In this document: positions 44,152-51,944 of the stretch, piece by piece
How positions within the stretch are numbered: position 1 is the first letter of the stretch
Layout of the letters: each line of letters begins with the position of its first letter
From: Halobacteria archaeon HArc-gm2
Lineage (GTDB): Archaea; Halobacteriota; Halobacteria; Halobacteriales; Haloarculaceae
Assembly: GCA_025517465.1 (NCBI GenBank)
Contig: JAOPKE010000001.1
Span: 496,001 to 560,000 of the forward strand
Length of the DNA stretch: 64,000 nt
Reading direction: 5' to 3'
Program-made: the position numbers and the translations under genes
The notes under the pieces: generated by a model
The model's database searches: none
The model's input: the letters and a program-made list of their open reading frames with translations, nothing else
Told to the model about the DNA's origin: nothing

Positions 44152-44562
44152 TCACACGTCGAAGACGACGTAGGCCTGCCAGCCGTCGGCCGTCTCCGAG
44201 AGGTTCATCTCGGAGTACGTCACCGCCTTCACCTCGCGCGCCGTGACGGCGGAGAGCGGGACGCCGCGAGCGCTCGCGTCGACGCGCCAGCGGTCACCCT
44301 CACGCTCCACCGTGGCCTCGTGGTCGGTCGGCAGGACGCTCTCGACGTCGCGAACGTAGATGAGTTCGTCGAGGAAGTCGAACAGGAGCGCCTCGCGGTT
44401 CTCCGCGTCGACGGACAGGTCGAACCGCTCCCCGCGATCGGGCACGTCCTCACACATTGCGGCCGTCAGGCCGTCGGCGACGGCGGCGAAGACGTCACCG
44501 AGGGTCTCGCCCGTCGCCGCGACAGCGACGTCCGCGGTGTGGTCACGGAGTTCGTAACCCAC
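44152..44562 (-). CDS. Archease
   Basis: 136 residues from a GTG at 44562, the normal size. Seen: GYELRDHTADVAVAATG at the start, FLDELIYVRDVESVL and AVTARE-VKAVTYSEMNLSE near the end. These are archease features, including the conserved acidic residues near the ends that bind calcium. Known: archease activates the RNA ligase RtcB in tRNA splicing. RtcB is not within the window. The start codon GTG follows the family's opening GYE-DHTAD. Confidence 0.9.
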   Translation of the reverse strand: MGYELRDHTADVAVAATGETLGDVFAAVADGLTAAMCEDVPDRGERFDLSVDAENREALLFDFLDELIYVRDVESVLPTDHEATVEREGDRWRVDASARGVPLSAVTAREVKAVTYSEMNLSETADGWQAYVVFDV

Positions 44563-44741
44563 GTTCTTCCTCCGTTCCCGTCGGTGTGTCCATATCCAGA
44601 CCTGCGTGGACGAACGCCAAAAGGCTGCGTCATCTCCGTCGCGGCCGAGCAGGTGAACCGAAGCGTGTGGTACGTTCACATTCGTGAAAAAGGTTTAATA
44701 TATTGCCACCTGTCGACCTGTGTAACGAGGTGCTCCACGAA

Positions 44742-44906
44742 ATGATCATGACAGTTCCGTCACCGACGGCCATTCGCCACGCGATCGGCGGAGGGCCCGC
44801 GGCACGCCACGGTATTCTCGACACCGTGGCGGGTCGCGCACTCGGTGACGGCTGGAATGGTCTGGTGGACACCAGCTATCGCCGGTTCGCGTCCCTCGCC
44901 GCGTAG
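44742..44906 (+). CDS. Possible small protein, 54 aa
   Basis: A frame from ATG 44742 (MIMTVPSPTAIRHAIGGG and on) to 44906. GAGGTG (44727-44732) is a fair Shine-Dalgarno site and an AT-rich TTTAATATATT (44694-44704) is a promoter candidate with a short leader. No motif or family is recognised, so this is a candidate only. It is divergent from archease. Confidence 0.4.
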   Translation: MIMTVPSPTAIRHAIGGGPAARHGILDTVAGRALGDGWNGLVDTSYRRFASLAA

Positions 44907-45058
44907 ACAGCTTCGGGACGCGGGCCGCCGGCGATTTCTCACGTCGTCTCCCACTGGTGGCCACGGTGCGGTCCGTCCGTCACCGGGTCGCTCACGTCAC
45001 GACGCGCCAGCATTCGGCGCGTGCGTGGCGTGACCTGTCCAGGCCCGTTCTCCCGAAC

Positions 45059-45130
45059 AGTCCCACGGTGTAACTGGCTAGCACGCGGGGCGTCCGCCCC
45101 GAGGCCCGGGTTCGATTCCCGGTGGGACGG
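45059..45130 (+). pseudogene. tRNA-like sequence with a 6-base anticodon loop
   Basis: A nearly complete cloverleaf. Acceptor AGTCCCA pairs with TGGGACG except for the first A-G pair. The D-arm GTGT/GCAC carries A14, G18-G19 and A21. The anticodon stem CGGGG/CCCCG closes a loop of only six bases (CGTCCG) and there is no U33. The T-arm is CCGGG-TTCGATT-CCCGG. Position 8 is C rather than the normal U. The conserved tertiary bases argue for a tRNA origin, while the loop and the mismatch argue against a working tRNA. GTC (Asp) or CCG (Arg) could be read, depending on where the lost base was. Confidence 0.6.
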
Positions 45131-45136
45131 TCGAAT

Positions 45137-45290
45137 CCACGGCACCGAGCCGTGGTGGCACCCCTTCGGGTGTCCGCAGCGCCCGGTCGTCGGGCATCTA
45201 CCGCGGTCCAGCCGGACTGCGGCGCTGACAGCCGCGGGTCTCCCGCTCGCCAGAGGCATCACTGGCGCTCGCGGGGGACTCGCGGCGGCA
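45137..45290 (+). other. Cluster of perfect hairpins
   Basis: Successive stems: CCACGGC/GCCGTGG (45137-45155), CACCC/GGGTG (45159-45172), GCCCG/CGGGC (45181-45195), CCGCGGTCC/GGACTGCGG (45201-45222, one G-T pair), and CGCCAG/CTGGCG (about 45248-45267). All have short loops. This density is unusual even in GC-rich DNA. It may be a structured RNA, decayed tRNA arms, or an attachment region. Confidence 0.45.
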
Positions 45291-45291
45291 C

Positions 45292-45357
45292 ACTCCCGCG
45301 TGACAGGCACGACGCGGCCTCGCAGGCCGCGCCCGCGTTCGACTCGCGGCGGGAACC
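45292..45357 (+). pseudogene. Second tRNA-like sequence (Ala CGC-like)
   Basis: Seen: anticodon stem GCGGC/GCCGC (45314-45318 with 45326-45330), a correct 7-base loop CTCGCAG with anticodon CGC, T-arm CCGCG-TTCGACT-CGCGG (45333-45349), a shrunken D-arm GTG-ACAGG-CAC, a 2-base variable region and an acceptor that pairs only in part (ACTCCCG with CGGGAAC). It ends one base before the ATG at 45359. Probably a degraded tRNA-Ala copy. Confidence 0.4.
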
Positions 45358-45358
45358 T

Positions 45359-45673
45359 ATGTCGCTACAAGCGACAACCCCTGTCGACGCATCGGTCGAC
45401 GTCTCGCTGCGCGTCCCGCGCGGCGAGGCCGGCAACCTCGAATCGGGCGTCGCCGACGTCCTCGCGAACGTCGACGGCGTCACCGCGGTGACCGTCGAGC
45501 GCGTCACGTCGGTCCGGCCGACGTGGACGGACATCCGCGTCGACGCCGACGCCCGACTCACGGCCGAGGTCTCCGCCGACGCGGACGACCGGCCGGCCAC
45601 CGTCGAGGCCCGTCTGGAAGACGGCTTCGGCGTCACCGACGTGAACGGCCTCGTCGTCGACGGGGGCGAATGA
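45359..45673 (+). CDS. Small conserved haloarchaeal protein, 104 aa
   Basis: The ATG is the first in a frame whose codon use looks like normal haloarchaeal coding. Seen: acidic, beta-rich sequence with SLRVPRGEAGNLESGVADVL and VTSVRPTWTDIRVDADARLT, no membrane segment and no catalytic motif. It may be a protein of ferredoxin-like alpha/beta fold. It lies between tRNA-like sequences, so either it rode in with an integrated element or the element grew around it. Unrecognised family. Confidence 0.55.
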   Translation: MSLQATTPVDASVDVSLRVPRGEAGNLESGVADVLANVDGVTAVTVERVTSVRPTWTDIRVDADARLTAEVSADADDRPATVEARLEDGFGVTDVNGLVVDGGE

Positions 45674-45726
45674 CCGGCGCATCGCTCGCAAACTCCCACC
45701 ATCCGTTATCGACTCCGCGCCGTCTT

Positions 45727-45751
45727 CCGGGTTCGACTCCCGGCGTGGAGC
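45727..45751 (+). repeat. Isolated T-arm and acceptor-like fragment
   Basis: CCGGG-TTCGACT-CCCGG (45727-45743) followed by CGTGGAGC reads like the 3' end of a tRNA. No matching 5' half is clear, although CTCCCAC at about 45693-45699 could partly pair. It is the third tRNA-like remnant within 700 bases. Confidence 0.4.
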
Positions 45752-46261
45752 ATCCACTCTCGACTCAGGGACTGCCTTCCGGGAGCAGAGAGCGCGCAGG
45801 CATCGCCTTCGAGCCGACTGGCGGGCAGTAGCGACCGCTGACAGTGCCGGTATCGAGGGAGTAACAATACCCACGTCGCGCCTCTCCCGAACTGGAGCGG
45901 ACGTGCATCCGACGCGGAATCGTGCCCGCCCGTCGACACCGCGTCCCGTCGACGAGCGGAACGGATGCCGTCCGGTCCGAGTGTCCGAACCCCACCCGCT
46001 CCCGCGGCCGGTCCCCCCGGCCGTTCACAAGCAAGTCAACCCGTATCGGCGGATACCACTCACACCGGACCCGGCGGGCGCGTGACGACCCGCGCCGTTC
46101 CCCAGCAATCGTCCAGTCGTGGTATCCGCGGACCGTCGCGCTTGCCACGCGACGGACCGTCTGTCCTCTTTCGGCGCCGCGTGCCACGCGACGCCGAAAA
46201 CCCCTTTCCTGGGCCAAGCGAACGATAGCAACTGAGAGTTACCTCGACGCGAGAAAACCGC
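45752..46261. other. Non-coding stretch with two strong hairpins
   Basis: No supported gene. At 46133-46155 CCGTCGCG pairs with CGCGACGG across a 7-base loop. At 46169-46199 TTTCGGCG pairs with CGCCGAAA around an inner GCG/CGC. Both hairpins carry the same GCCACGCGACG sequence. They lie just beyond the 3' end of the minus-strand MutS-like gene. Confidence 0.4.
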
Positions 46262-48016
46262 TCACTCGCCGGTCCAGCGCGCGTCCGAGAGCGTCCGCTG
46301 GACGGCCTCCTCGCCGACGGCCTGGGCCAGCGTCTCGAAGCCGGACCGCTCGGTCGGGTCCGCGGCGTTGGCGACCAGCCGCGAGACGATGAACTCCGGC
46401 GTCGACTTGCCGACGGTCCGAAAGCGCGGCTGGTAGTCCACCTGTAGTTCCAGGTCCTGGCTCAGCCCCTCGGCGAAGATGCCGTCGGTGCGGGCCGCCT
46501 CGGGAAGGGGCTCCAGGTCGTCGGCGAGGTGCGTGACGAACACGCCCAGCGCGTCGCGTTCGACCGTGAGCGTGACGAGGCCGTGGAGCAGATTCGCGGC
46601 GCTGCCGGGCTCGGTGATGGCCTCGAACTCGTCGACGAGCATCAGCGTGCGCCCGCCGCTGGTCACCGGCGGGACGACCGATCGGAGCGTCGACTCCAGG
46701 ACCCCCGCGTTGAAACTCGCGTGGCGGCGGTGGAAGACGACGGTGTCGACGACGCTAACCTCTGCCTGGTCGGCCGGCACGGGCAGCCCCATCTGGGCGA
46801 GCAACTGGACCTGGCAGAGCGTCTCCAGCAGCGTCGTCTTCCCGCCGGAGTTGGCCCCGGTGAGGACGGCGACGCGGTCGCCCGAGGGCAGGTCCCGGCC
46901 CGCGTCGAGCCGGTGGTCGCCGACGGCGTAGCTGATCGGCTGCACCGACAGGCCGCCGTCGACGAGGAAGAGGTTCGTCGCGTTCTGGATGGCGACGACC
47001 TGTCGGTCCGCGACGAACGTCGGCCGCGTGAGGTCGAAGGCGACGGCGAAGCGCGCCAGCGAGACGTACAGCGCGACGTCGTCGACCGCCGTCACAGCGG
47101 CGTCGACCGATTTGCGCGCGTCGGCGAGGTCGTCCTCCAGCGTCGCGGCGACCGTCTCCTCGCGCTCCTCGACGGCCGAGCGGAGGTTCTGGACGAGCGA
47201 GCGAAGCGCGGCGTCGACGAAGTCCTGCGCGTCGGTCGCTTCCGTCGGTGTGGCCTCACGGACGCGGCCGACGTCCACCTCGCTCTCGTCGGTGACGTGG
47301 CGGACGAACGCGTCCTGGAACTCGTCGGGTCGGCGCGCGCTCTCCTGGAGTTCCTCGACCACGGTCATCGAGTCCGCCGCCAGGTCTTCGACGCGGCCCA
47401 GTTGCTCCCGGAGCCGGTCCAGTTCGTCGTCGGCGCCCTCGCCCACTCGGTCGCTCTCGCCACGCAGTCCGGCGAGCGCGCGGGCTGCGTCCGCCAGCGC
47501 CTCGGCGTCAAGTTCGGCCAGTGGCGCGAACACGCCCGACTCGACGCCCGTTTCCTTCAGCGCGATGGCGGTCCGGACGGCGGCGAGTTCGCCGCCACCG
47601 CTGTCGTACTTCGTGAAGGCCGCCAGCACCGTCCGCTGAGTCTCGTCGCCGAGTGCAGTCCACGCCTCGCAGGCCGTCTCGACCTCGTCCAGGCGCTCCT
47701 CCATCGCTTCCTGCGTCGGGAGCGGCGTGAGGACGCGGATGTCGTCCGCGGCCCGTTCGGTGACGGCGTGTTCCTCGGCCATCTGGAGCAACTCCTTGTA
47801 CACGTCGCGGGTGTCACGCGTCGCCAGCAGGTCCATCGCCTCCTTCCCCGTCGCCCGCCGGAGGATCCTGGTCGCCCGCCCGCGTGAGAGGCCGGCCTCG
47901 GTCAGCGCGCGCGTGTCCGTCGACTCGATGGCGTCGACGGCCCGCTCTATCCCCAGCTCCTCGGTCAGCAGATCGGACGTCTTCGGGCCGATGCCCCAGT
48001 ACTCCTCCAGTCGCAT
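46262..48016 (-). CDS. MutS-like ATPase (archaeal MutS2-related)
   Basis: 584 residues. Seen: an N-terminal helix-hairpin-helix region (YWGIGPKTSDLLTEELG, GLSRGRATRIL), a long helical middle, and a C-terminal ABC-type ATPase with Walker A LTGANSGGKTTLLE, the signature region SFNAGVLESTLRSVV, Walker B LMLVDEFEAIT and the switch histidine in VFVTHLAD. The mismatch-recognition domain and the MutS2 Smr nuclease tail are absent. Known: such short MutS paralogues bind unusual DNA structures, perhaps in recombination. Stands alone. Confidence 0.8.
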   Translation of the reverse strand: MRLEEYWGIGPKTSDLLTEELGIERAVDAIESTDTRALTEAGLSRGRATRILRRATGKEAMDLLATRDTRDVYKELLQMAEEHAVTERAADDIRVLTPLPTQEAMEERLDEVETACEAWTALGDETQRTVLAAFTKYDSGGGELAAVRTAIALKETGVESGVFAPLAELDAEALADAARALAGLRGESDRVGEGADDELDRLREQLGRVEDLAADSMTVVEELQESARRPDEFQDAFVRHVTDESEVDVGRVREATPTEATDAQDFVDAALRSLVQNLRSAVEEREETVAATLEDDLADARKSVDAAVTAVDDVALYVSLARFAVAFDLTRPTFVADRQVVAIQNATNLFLVDGGLSVQPISYAVGDHRLDAGRDLPSGDRVAVLTGANSGGKTTLLETLCQVQLLAQMGLPVPADQAEVSVVDTVVFHRRHASFNAGVLESTLRSVVPPVTSGGRTLMLVDEFEAITEPGSAANLLHGLVTLTVERDALGVFVTHLADDLEPLPEAARTDGIFAEGLSQDLELQVDYQPRFRTVGKSTPEFIVSRLVANAADPTERSGFETLAQAVGEEAVQRTLSDARWTGE

Positions 48017-48117
48017 GTACGCACCCTGACCGTCGGCCGGTTTAGGCGTTTCTCAACCGCTGTCGGGGCGCCGCTGGTCATCGTCAACTTAATTACAGTC
48101 CATCGAAATTCGGAGAT

Positions 48118-48858
48118 ATGCGCCGCCGGTCGTTCATTCGCGCTAGCGCTGGTGGGATAGTGGCACTCGGGTTCCTCGCGGGCTGTTCGAGCGGTCAACA
48201 GCAGTCGCCGCCGCGACAGTCGAAAGTCTTCGGTGAACTGACCGTCTCCGGCGAGGCCATCGAGATTCCCCTCGTCGCGGACCCGACGGTCGAATCCCGG
48301 GCCGACATCTCACCGAACCAGGCACAGATCAGTGCGAGCCAGGCGGACACGAGTCCGTCGGTCGGACTCGACGACGTCGCACCGGTCGGTAACGCCCGTG
48401 CCGGCGGCCGCGGCGGCCGCGGCGGGCGGGGAGCCGGTGCGCAAGGCCGAGGGGCCGGCGGCTACAGTTCGGCGCCGAAGGGCCGACACGGCCGCGCCAT
48501 CTATCACGGCCACCCCGACGATGACGACGACGAGTGGCGCGCGGACCACGTTGACGACCTCGACAGATACCAGGCCACCCACCGGACGGCCGCCATCGCG
48601 TTCCTCGGGCCGACGGCGTCGTACTCGGAGGACCCGCCCGGCCCCGGGCCCGTCGAGTGGGACGAGACCTGGGAGAATCCCGACCCGAAGACGTTGACGT
48701 ACAGTAACCTCCAGAGAGGCTGGTATCGCGCCGGTTCGCACCTGACGGCCGAGAACGCGTCGCACGACTTCGGGTGGGAGGTCGTAGACTTCGAGGTCAC
48801 CGGGTCCGAGGGGAACTACCGGATAGAGAACCCCTGGAAGGTCTCCCCGCGCCTGTAA
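48118..48858 (+). CDS. Tat lipoprotein, Gly/Arg-rich
   Basis: 246 residues. Seen: a short twin-arginine signal with lipobox (RRRSFIRASAGGIVALGFLAGC), a region of glycine-arginine repeats at about 95-120 (GGRGGRGGRGAGAQGRG), a histidine/aspartate-rich stretch (YHGHPDDDDDEW) and an aromatic C-terminal half. Its stop at 48858 is directly followed by the GTG of the next gene, so they share an operon. The His/Asp stretch could bind metal ions. Its function is unknown; by position it may be the lipoprotein of the envelope cluster. Confidence 0.7.
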   Translation: MRRRSFIRASAGGIVALGFLAGCSSGQQQSPPRQSKVFGELTVSGEAIEIPLVADPTVESRADISPNQAQISASQADTSPSVGLDDVAPVGNARAGGRGGRGGRGAGAQGRGAGGYSSAPKGRHGRAIYHGHPDDDDDEWRADHVDDLDRYQATHRTAAIAFLGPTASYSEDPPGPGPVEWDETWENPDPKTLTYSNLQRGWYRAGSHLTAENASHDFGWEVVDFEVTGSEGNYRIENPWKVSPRL

Positions 48859-50457
48859 GTGGCCGTGTCCGATCTTCGCGTCCCGTCGCTGCGGTCAGAC
48901 CGGATGCTCCTGCTGGGGCTGACGCTCGTCGTCGCCTTCTGTAGCATCGTCTACGAACTCATCTACTCGGAGATGCTGCGGGTCATCTTCGGCGGGACGG
49001 TGCTCCGGTATTCGATCACGATCGGACTGTTCCTGTTCTCGCTGGGTATCGGCGCCTTCCTCTACAACTACGTCGACGACGTGGCGCCGAACTTCTTCCG
49101 TATCGAGGTTCTGCTGGCGCTCGCGGGACCGTTCGGGCTCGTCGGGATGATACTCGTCAACAGCGCGCCCGGCGTCGAGTTCCCGTTCAAATCGTCCATT
49201 CTGCTGGTGGCCTCGCACCTCCCGATCGTCGTCGTCGGCGTGCTGTCCGGCCTGGAGATACCGTTCCTCTCCGAACTCGTCGAGACCGAGCGCTCGGCGT
49301 TCAGCGAGGTCCTCGGCGTCGATTACTTCGGGAGTCTCGTCGGGACGGTGGTGTACGCGCTCGTCCTCTATCCGACCCTCGGACTCGTCTCGGCCATCTT
49401 CACGCTGGGATTACTGAACGCCGTGGCGGCGCTGGCGTTCTCGGTCAAATTTCCGAGCGGGAGTCGGGCGCTGTTCGCGGTGGCGCTCCTCGTGACGGGT
49501 CTCTACGGCGGCGTCCTCGTCCAGGCGGACGCGGTCGAACGTGAACTGACGACGACGTACGTCGAGGCCCAGATCGAGAGCGAATATCCGCCGGGCGCCG
49601 CCTCGGCCACGGTGACCGACCAGTTCACGACCCGACACCAGGACGCCGTCGTGTACGAACGCCGCCTCGACGACGTTCCCGGCCAGGAGACGTGCCTCCG
49701 GCTCGACATGGCGCTCCAGCTGTGCGACCGGTGGGTGGACTCGTACCACGAGGGGCTCGTCGACGTGCCGATGACGATGTATCCCAACGGGTCGAAGACG
49801 AAGGTGCTCCTGATCGGTGGCGGCGACTGGATAGCGGTCGACCACCTCCGGAAGTACGACGTGACAGTGGACCAGGTCGACGTGGACCGGGAGTTCATGA
49901 ACCGGACGAAGAACCACTCGTTCTTCGAGCAGTACCACGACGACGCCTACGAGTACGACCGCCTCGACACGACGGTCGGCGACGCCGCGTCCTACCTCCG
50001 CACGACGGACGAACGGTACGACCTCGTGCTGGTCGACCTGCCGGGCGCCCGGTCCGACGAGATGCTGCCGCTGTACTCGACGGAGTTCTACTCGCAGTTG
50101 CGCCAGCACCTGACCGACGACGGCGTCGTCGTCGCCTGGTCGTACTCGAAGTACGCGTTCCCCGACCACCACAAGGCCTACCTCAGCACCGTCCGTGCGG
50201 CCGGCTTCGAGAGCTACGTCCCCTACCACTCGTACGACGACCTGGACGGTGATTCCGACCTCGAGCGAGCCGAGGGGTTCTACGTCCTCGCACCGGAGCC
50301 GACTCGCCCGGTCCAGTTCGAGAGCGCCCCTGTCGTCGACAGCCAGCGCGAACGGACGGCCTACGAGTCCCGTGAGTGGCGCCCGATCCCCGAGTACCGC
50401 GGCGTCGAACCGAACAGCGTCTTCGACCCGAACTACGACGTCATCGTCGACTTCTGA
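48859..50457 (+). CDS. Membrane-bound spermidine-synthase homologue with altered active site
   Basis: 532 residues from a GTG right after the upstream stop. Seen: about seven membrane helices in the first 220 residues (MLLLGLTLVVAFCSIVYELI and on), then a spermine/spermidine-synthase-like Rossmann domain with LLIGGGDWIAVDHLRKY, VDQVDVDREF and LVLVDLPGARSDEMLPLYS. Relatives usually read GGGDG and DLPDP; here a tryptophan replaces the glycine and the second aspartate (the expected base) is missing. It therefore may not transfer aminopropyl groups. Bacterial relatives sit in envelope-stress clusters with DUF2617, DUF350 and PspA-type proteins. GTG 48865 is a possible alternative start. Confidence 0.75.
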   Translation: MAVSDLRVPSLRSDRMLLLGLTLVVAFCSIVYELIYSEMLRVIFGGTVLRYSITIGLFLFSLGIGAFLYNYVDDVAPNFFRIEVLLALAGPFGLVGMILVNSAPGVEFPFKSSILLVASHLPIVVVGVLSGLEIPFLSELVETERSAFSEVLGVDYFGSLVGTVVYALVLYPTLGLVSAIFTLGLLNAVAALAFSVKFPSGSRALFAVALLVTGLYGGVLVQADAVERELTTTYVEAQIESEYPPGAASATVTDQFTTRHQDAVVYERRLDDVPGQETCLRLDMALQLCDRWVDSYHEGLVDVPMTMYPNGSKTKVLLIGGGDWIAVDHLRKYDVTVDQVDVDREFMNRTKNHSFFEQYHDDAYEYDRLDTTVGDAASYLRTTDERYDLVLVDLPGARSDEMLPLYSTEFYSQLRQHLTDDGVVVAWSYSKYAFPDHHKAYLSTVRAAGFESYVPYHSYDDLDGDSDLERAEGFYVLAPEPTRPVQFESAPVVDSQRERTAYESREWRPIPEYRGVEPNSVFDPNYDVIVDF

Positions 50458-50458
50458 C

Positions 50459-50905
50459 ATGAACTACGACGTACTCTGCTTCGGCCACGACGTCCCGGAC
50501 CCCGACGCGCTACAGGTCTACGCTCGCGGGACGGTCCCGATTGCGGGCCACGAGTTCCGGTTCCGGATAATCGGCAGTTCACACTACGTCCGTGCGCCGA
50601 GTCTCGGCTTCGAGGAGATCGCCTCCTGCGAGGAAGCGACCGTCGCCGACGCCCGGACCGTCGCGCTCGACGAGTTCGGATCGACGGCGTTCGACTACGA
50701 ATCGGACGCCGTTTCCTGCAGGACGGAGATAGACGTCCGACCGATCGACGCGTTCCCGGACGCCTCGTACGACCTCGAACACGCGTTCGAACCGGGTGCC
50801 GTCACGGCCATCGACGTCGGCGACCGGTCCTTCGAGACCTGGCACACCTACACCGAGCACGACTGCGCCGTCTACACGGTGACCGAGTTCGACCGACTCG
50901 GCTGA
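50459..50905 (+). CDS. DUF2617-like protein
   Basis: 148 residues. Seen: ALQVYARGTVPIAGHEFRFRIIGSSHYV at about 17-44, FEEIASCEEA, and a late FETWHTYTEHDCAVYTVTEF. From memory these match DUF2617, where a hydrophobic strand, an I/LGxSH pattern and a W-H-x-Y box recur, usually next to the membrane spermidine-synthase homologue. It starts two bases after that gene's stop, so the two are co-transcribed. Biochemical role unknown. Its stop is shared tail to tail with the opposite gene. Confidence 0.65.
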   Translation: MNYDVLCFGHDVPDPDALQVYARGTVPIAGHEFRFRIIGSSHYVRAPSLGFEEIASCEEATVADARTVALDEFGSTAFDYESDAVSCRTEIDVRPIDAFPDASYDLEHAFEPGAVTAIDVGDRSFETWHTYTEHDCAVYTVTEFDRLG

Positions 50906-51514
50906 TCACCCGTAGATGTCGCGTCGCTCGGCGTCGGAGAGAGCGACGTCAGCGTCGGGGACCTGGAGGGTGCAGTACTCGCACTCGTCGGCTGTCGTCG
51001 ACTCGCCGACGGACACCGAGAGGCCGAGCACCGTGAGCACGCGCTCGCTGTGTCGCCGGACGACGGCGTCGGTCTCCCGGCCGCAGTTCTGGCAGAACTC
51101 CTGCTCTGTGGCCTTCGTCTGGTAGGAGACCAGCGAGTACCCGAACCAGCCCAGCGACGCGTACGCTTCCTCCCGGTCCTGACGGATCAGTTCAGCGGCG
51201 GCGCCGTCCTCGTCGGTTTCGAACGACTGCCGTGCGATGGAGTTCGCCGAGCCGTCGTCCCGCTCGACGACGAGTTCCAGCGTGTCTGCCACGGTGATAG
51301 AGTTCCGCTGGCCGTCGATGCGGAGTCGAACCGTGCCGTCGGACCCACCGACGACGACGGAGTTCCGGTCGCCTTCCACGGCGACCACGAGGCCGTCGGA
51401 GGCGTCGGTGACGTCGACCGATCCGCGCGTGCTCGCGACGGCAACGCTCTCGATGGGTTCGTCGATAGTCCTCGACTTCCGCTCGCCGACGACGCGGACG
51501 TCGTACTCGTCCAT
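50906..51514 (-). CDS. Beta-solenoid-like protein with C-terminal zinc ribbon
   Basis: 202 residues. Seen: an N-terminal half of short beta repeats (SVAVASTRGSVDVTDASDGL, GDRNSVVVGGSDGTVRLRIDG) like the DUF3060-type solenoid, then a C-terminal segment with FCQNCGRETDAVV and DECEYCTLQV, four cysteines that could bind zinc. No membrane helix or signal peptide. Three bases separate it from the upstream gene (51518-51787), so they form an operon. Converges exactly on the DUF2617-like gene. Confidence 0.65.
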   Translation of the reverse strand: MDEYDVRVVGERKSRTIDEPIESVAVASTRGSVDVTDASDGLVVAVEGDRNSVVVGGSDGTVRLRIDGQRNSITVADTLELVVERDDGSANSIARQSFETDEDGAAAELIRQDREEAYASLGWFGYSLVSYQTKATEQEFCQNCGRETDAVVRRHSERVLTVLGLSVSVGESTTADECEYCTLQVPDADVALSDAERRDIYG

Positions 51515-51517
51515 CGC

Positions 51518-51787
51518 TCAGAGCAGACTACCGTCGTCCTCGACGACGTCCTGTGCGTTCTCGACGGTGACGTCACCGCTCTCGACGGCGCTGGACTCGA
51601 CGTTGACGTCTTCGGATTGCTCGACGGTGACGGCGCCGCCCTTCACCACGACGTCCTGGGCGCTCTCGATGACGAGTTTTCCACCGACTGCGTCCGCCTC
51701 GACGACCACGTCCTCCGCTCCCTCGACGACGACGTCCTCGGTCGCGTTCTCGACGTACACGTCTCCACCGCTGACACGTTCGGTCAT
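51518..51787 (-). CDS. Small beta-repeat protein
   Basis: 89 residues built almost completely of short valine-rich repeats (DVYVENATEDVVVEG, AEDVVVEADAVG, AQDVVVKGGAVTVEQ), a pattern that suggests a beta-solenoid. It precedes a protein with a similar N-terminal part. The ATG at 51787 was preferred over a GTG at 51805. It has no signal peptide or membrane segment and is strongly acidic. Function unknown; perhaps a partner or substrate of the downstream zinc-ribbon protein. Confidence 0.55.
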   Translation of the reverse strand: MTERVSGGDVYVENATEDVVVEGAEDVVVEADAVGGKLVIESAQDVVVKGGAVTVEQSEDVNVESSAVESGDVTVENAQDVVEDDGSLL

Positions 51788-51944
51788 GCTGGTGACGTGT
51801 TCCACCGGGTGAATAGGCGTTTCGGGTCTGCGGTCTCATAGTGGGTTTGTAATTCTTTTTCGGTGGTTCTCCGTCGACGGTCGGTTCAGCCCGGATACAC
51901 GCTCGATAGCGTGTGCCCGACGAAAATGGTTCCAACCACCACTA

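Noticed and set aside
45670-45831. A 53-residue frame after the 104-residue gene
   Set aside because: It starts within an ATGA overlap but runs through a tRNA T-arm-like sequence and has no protein-like composition.
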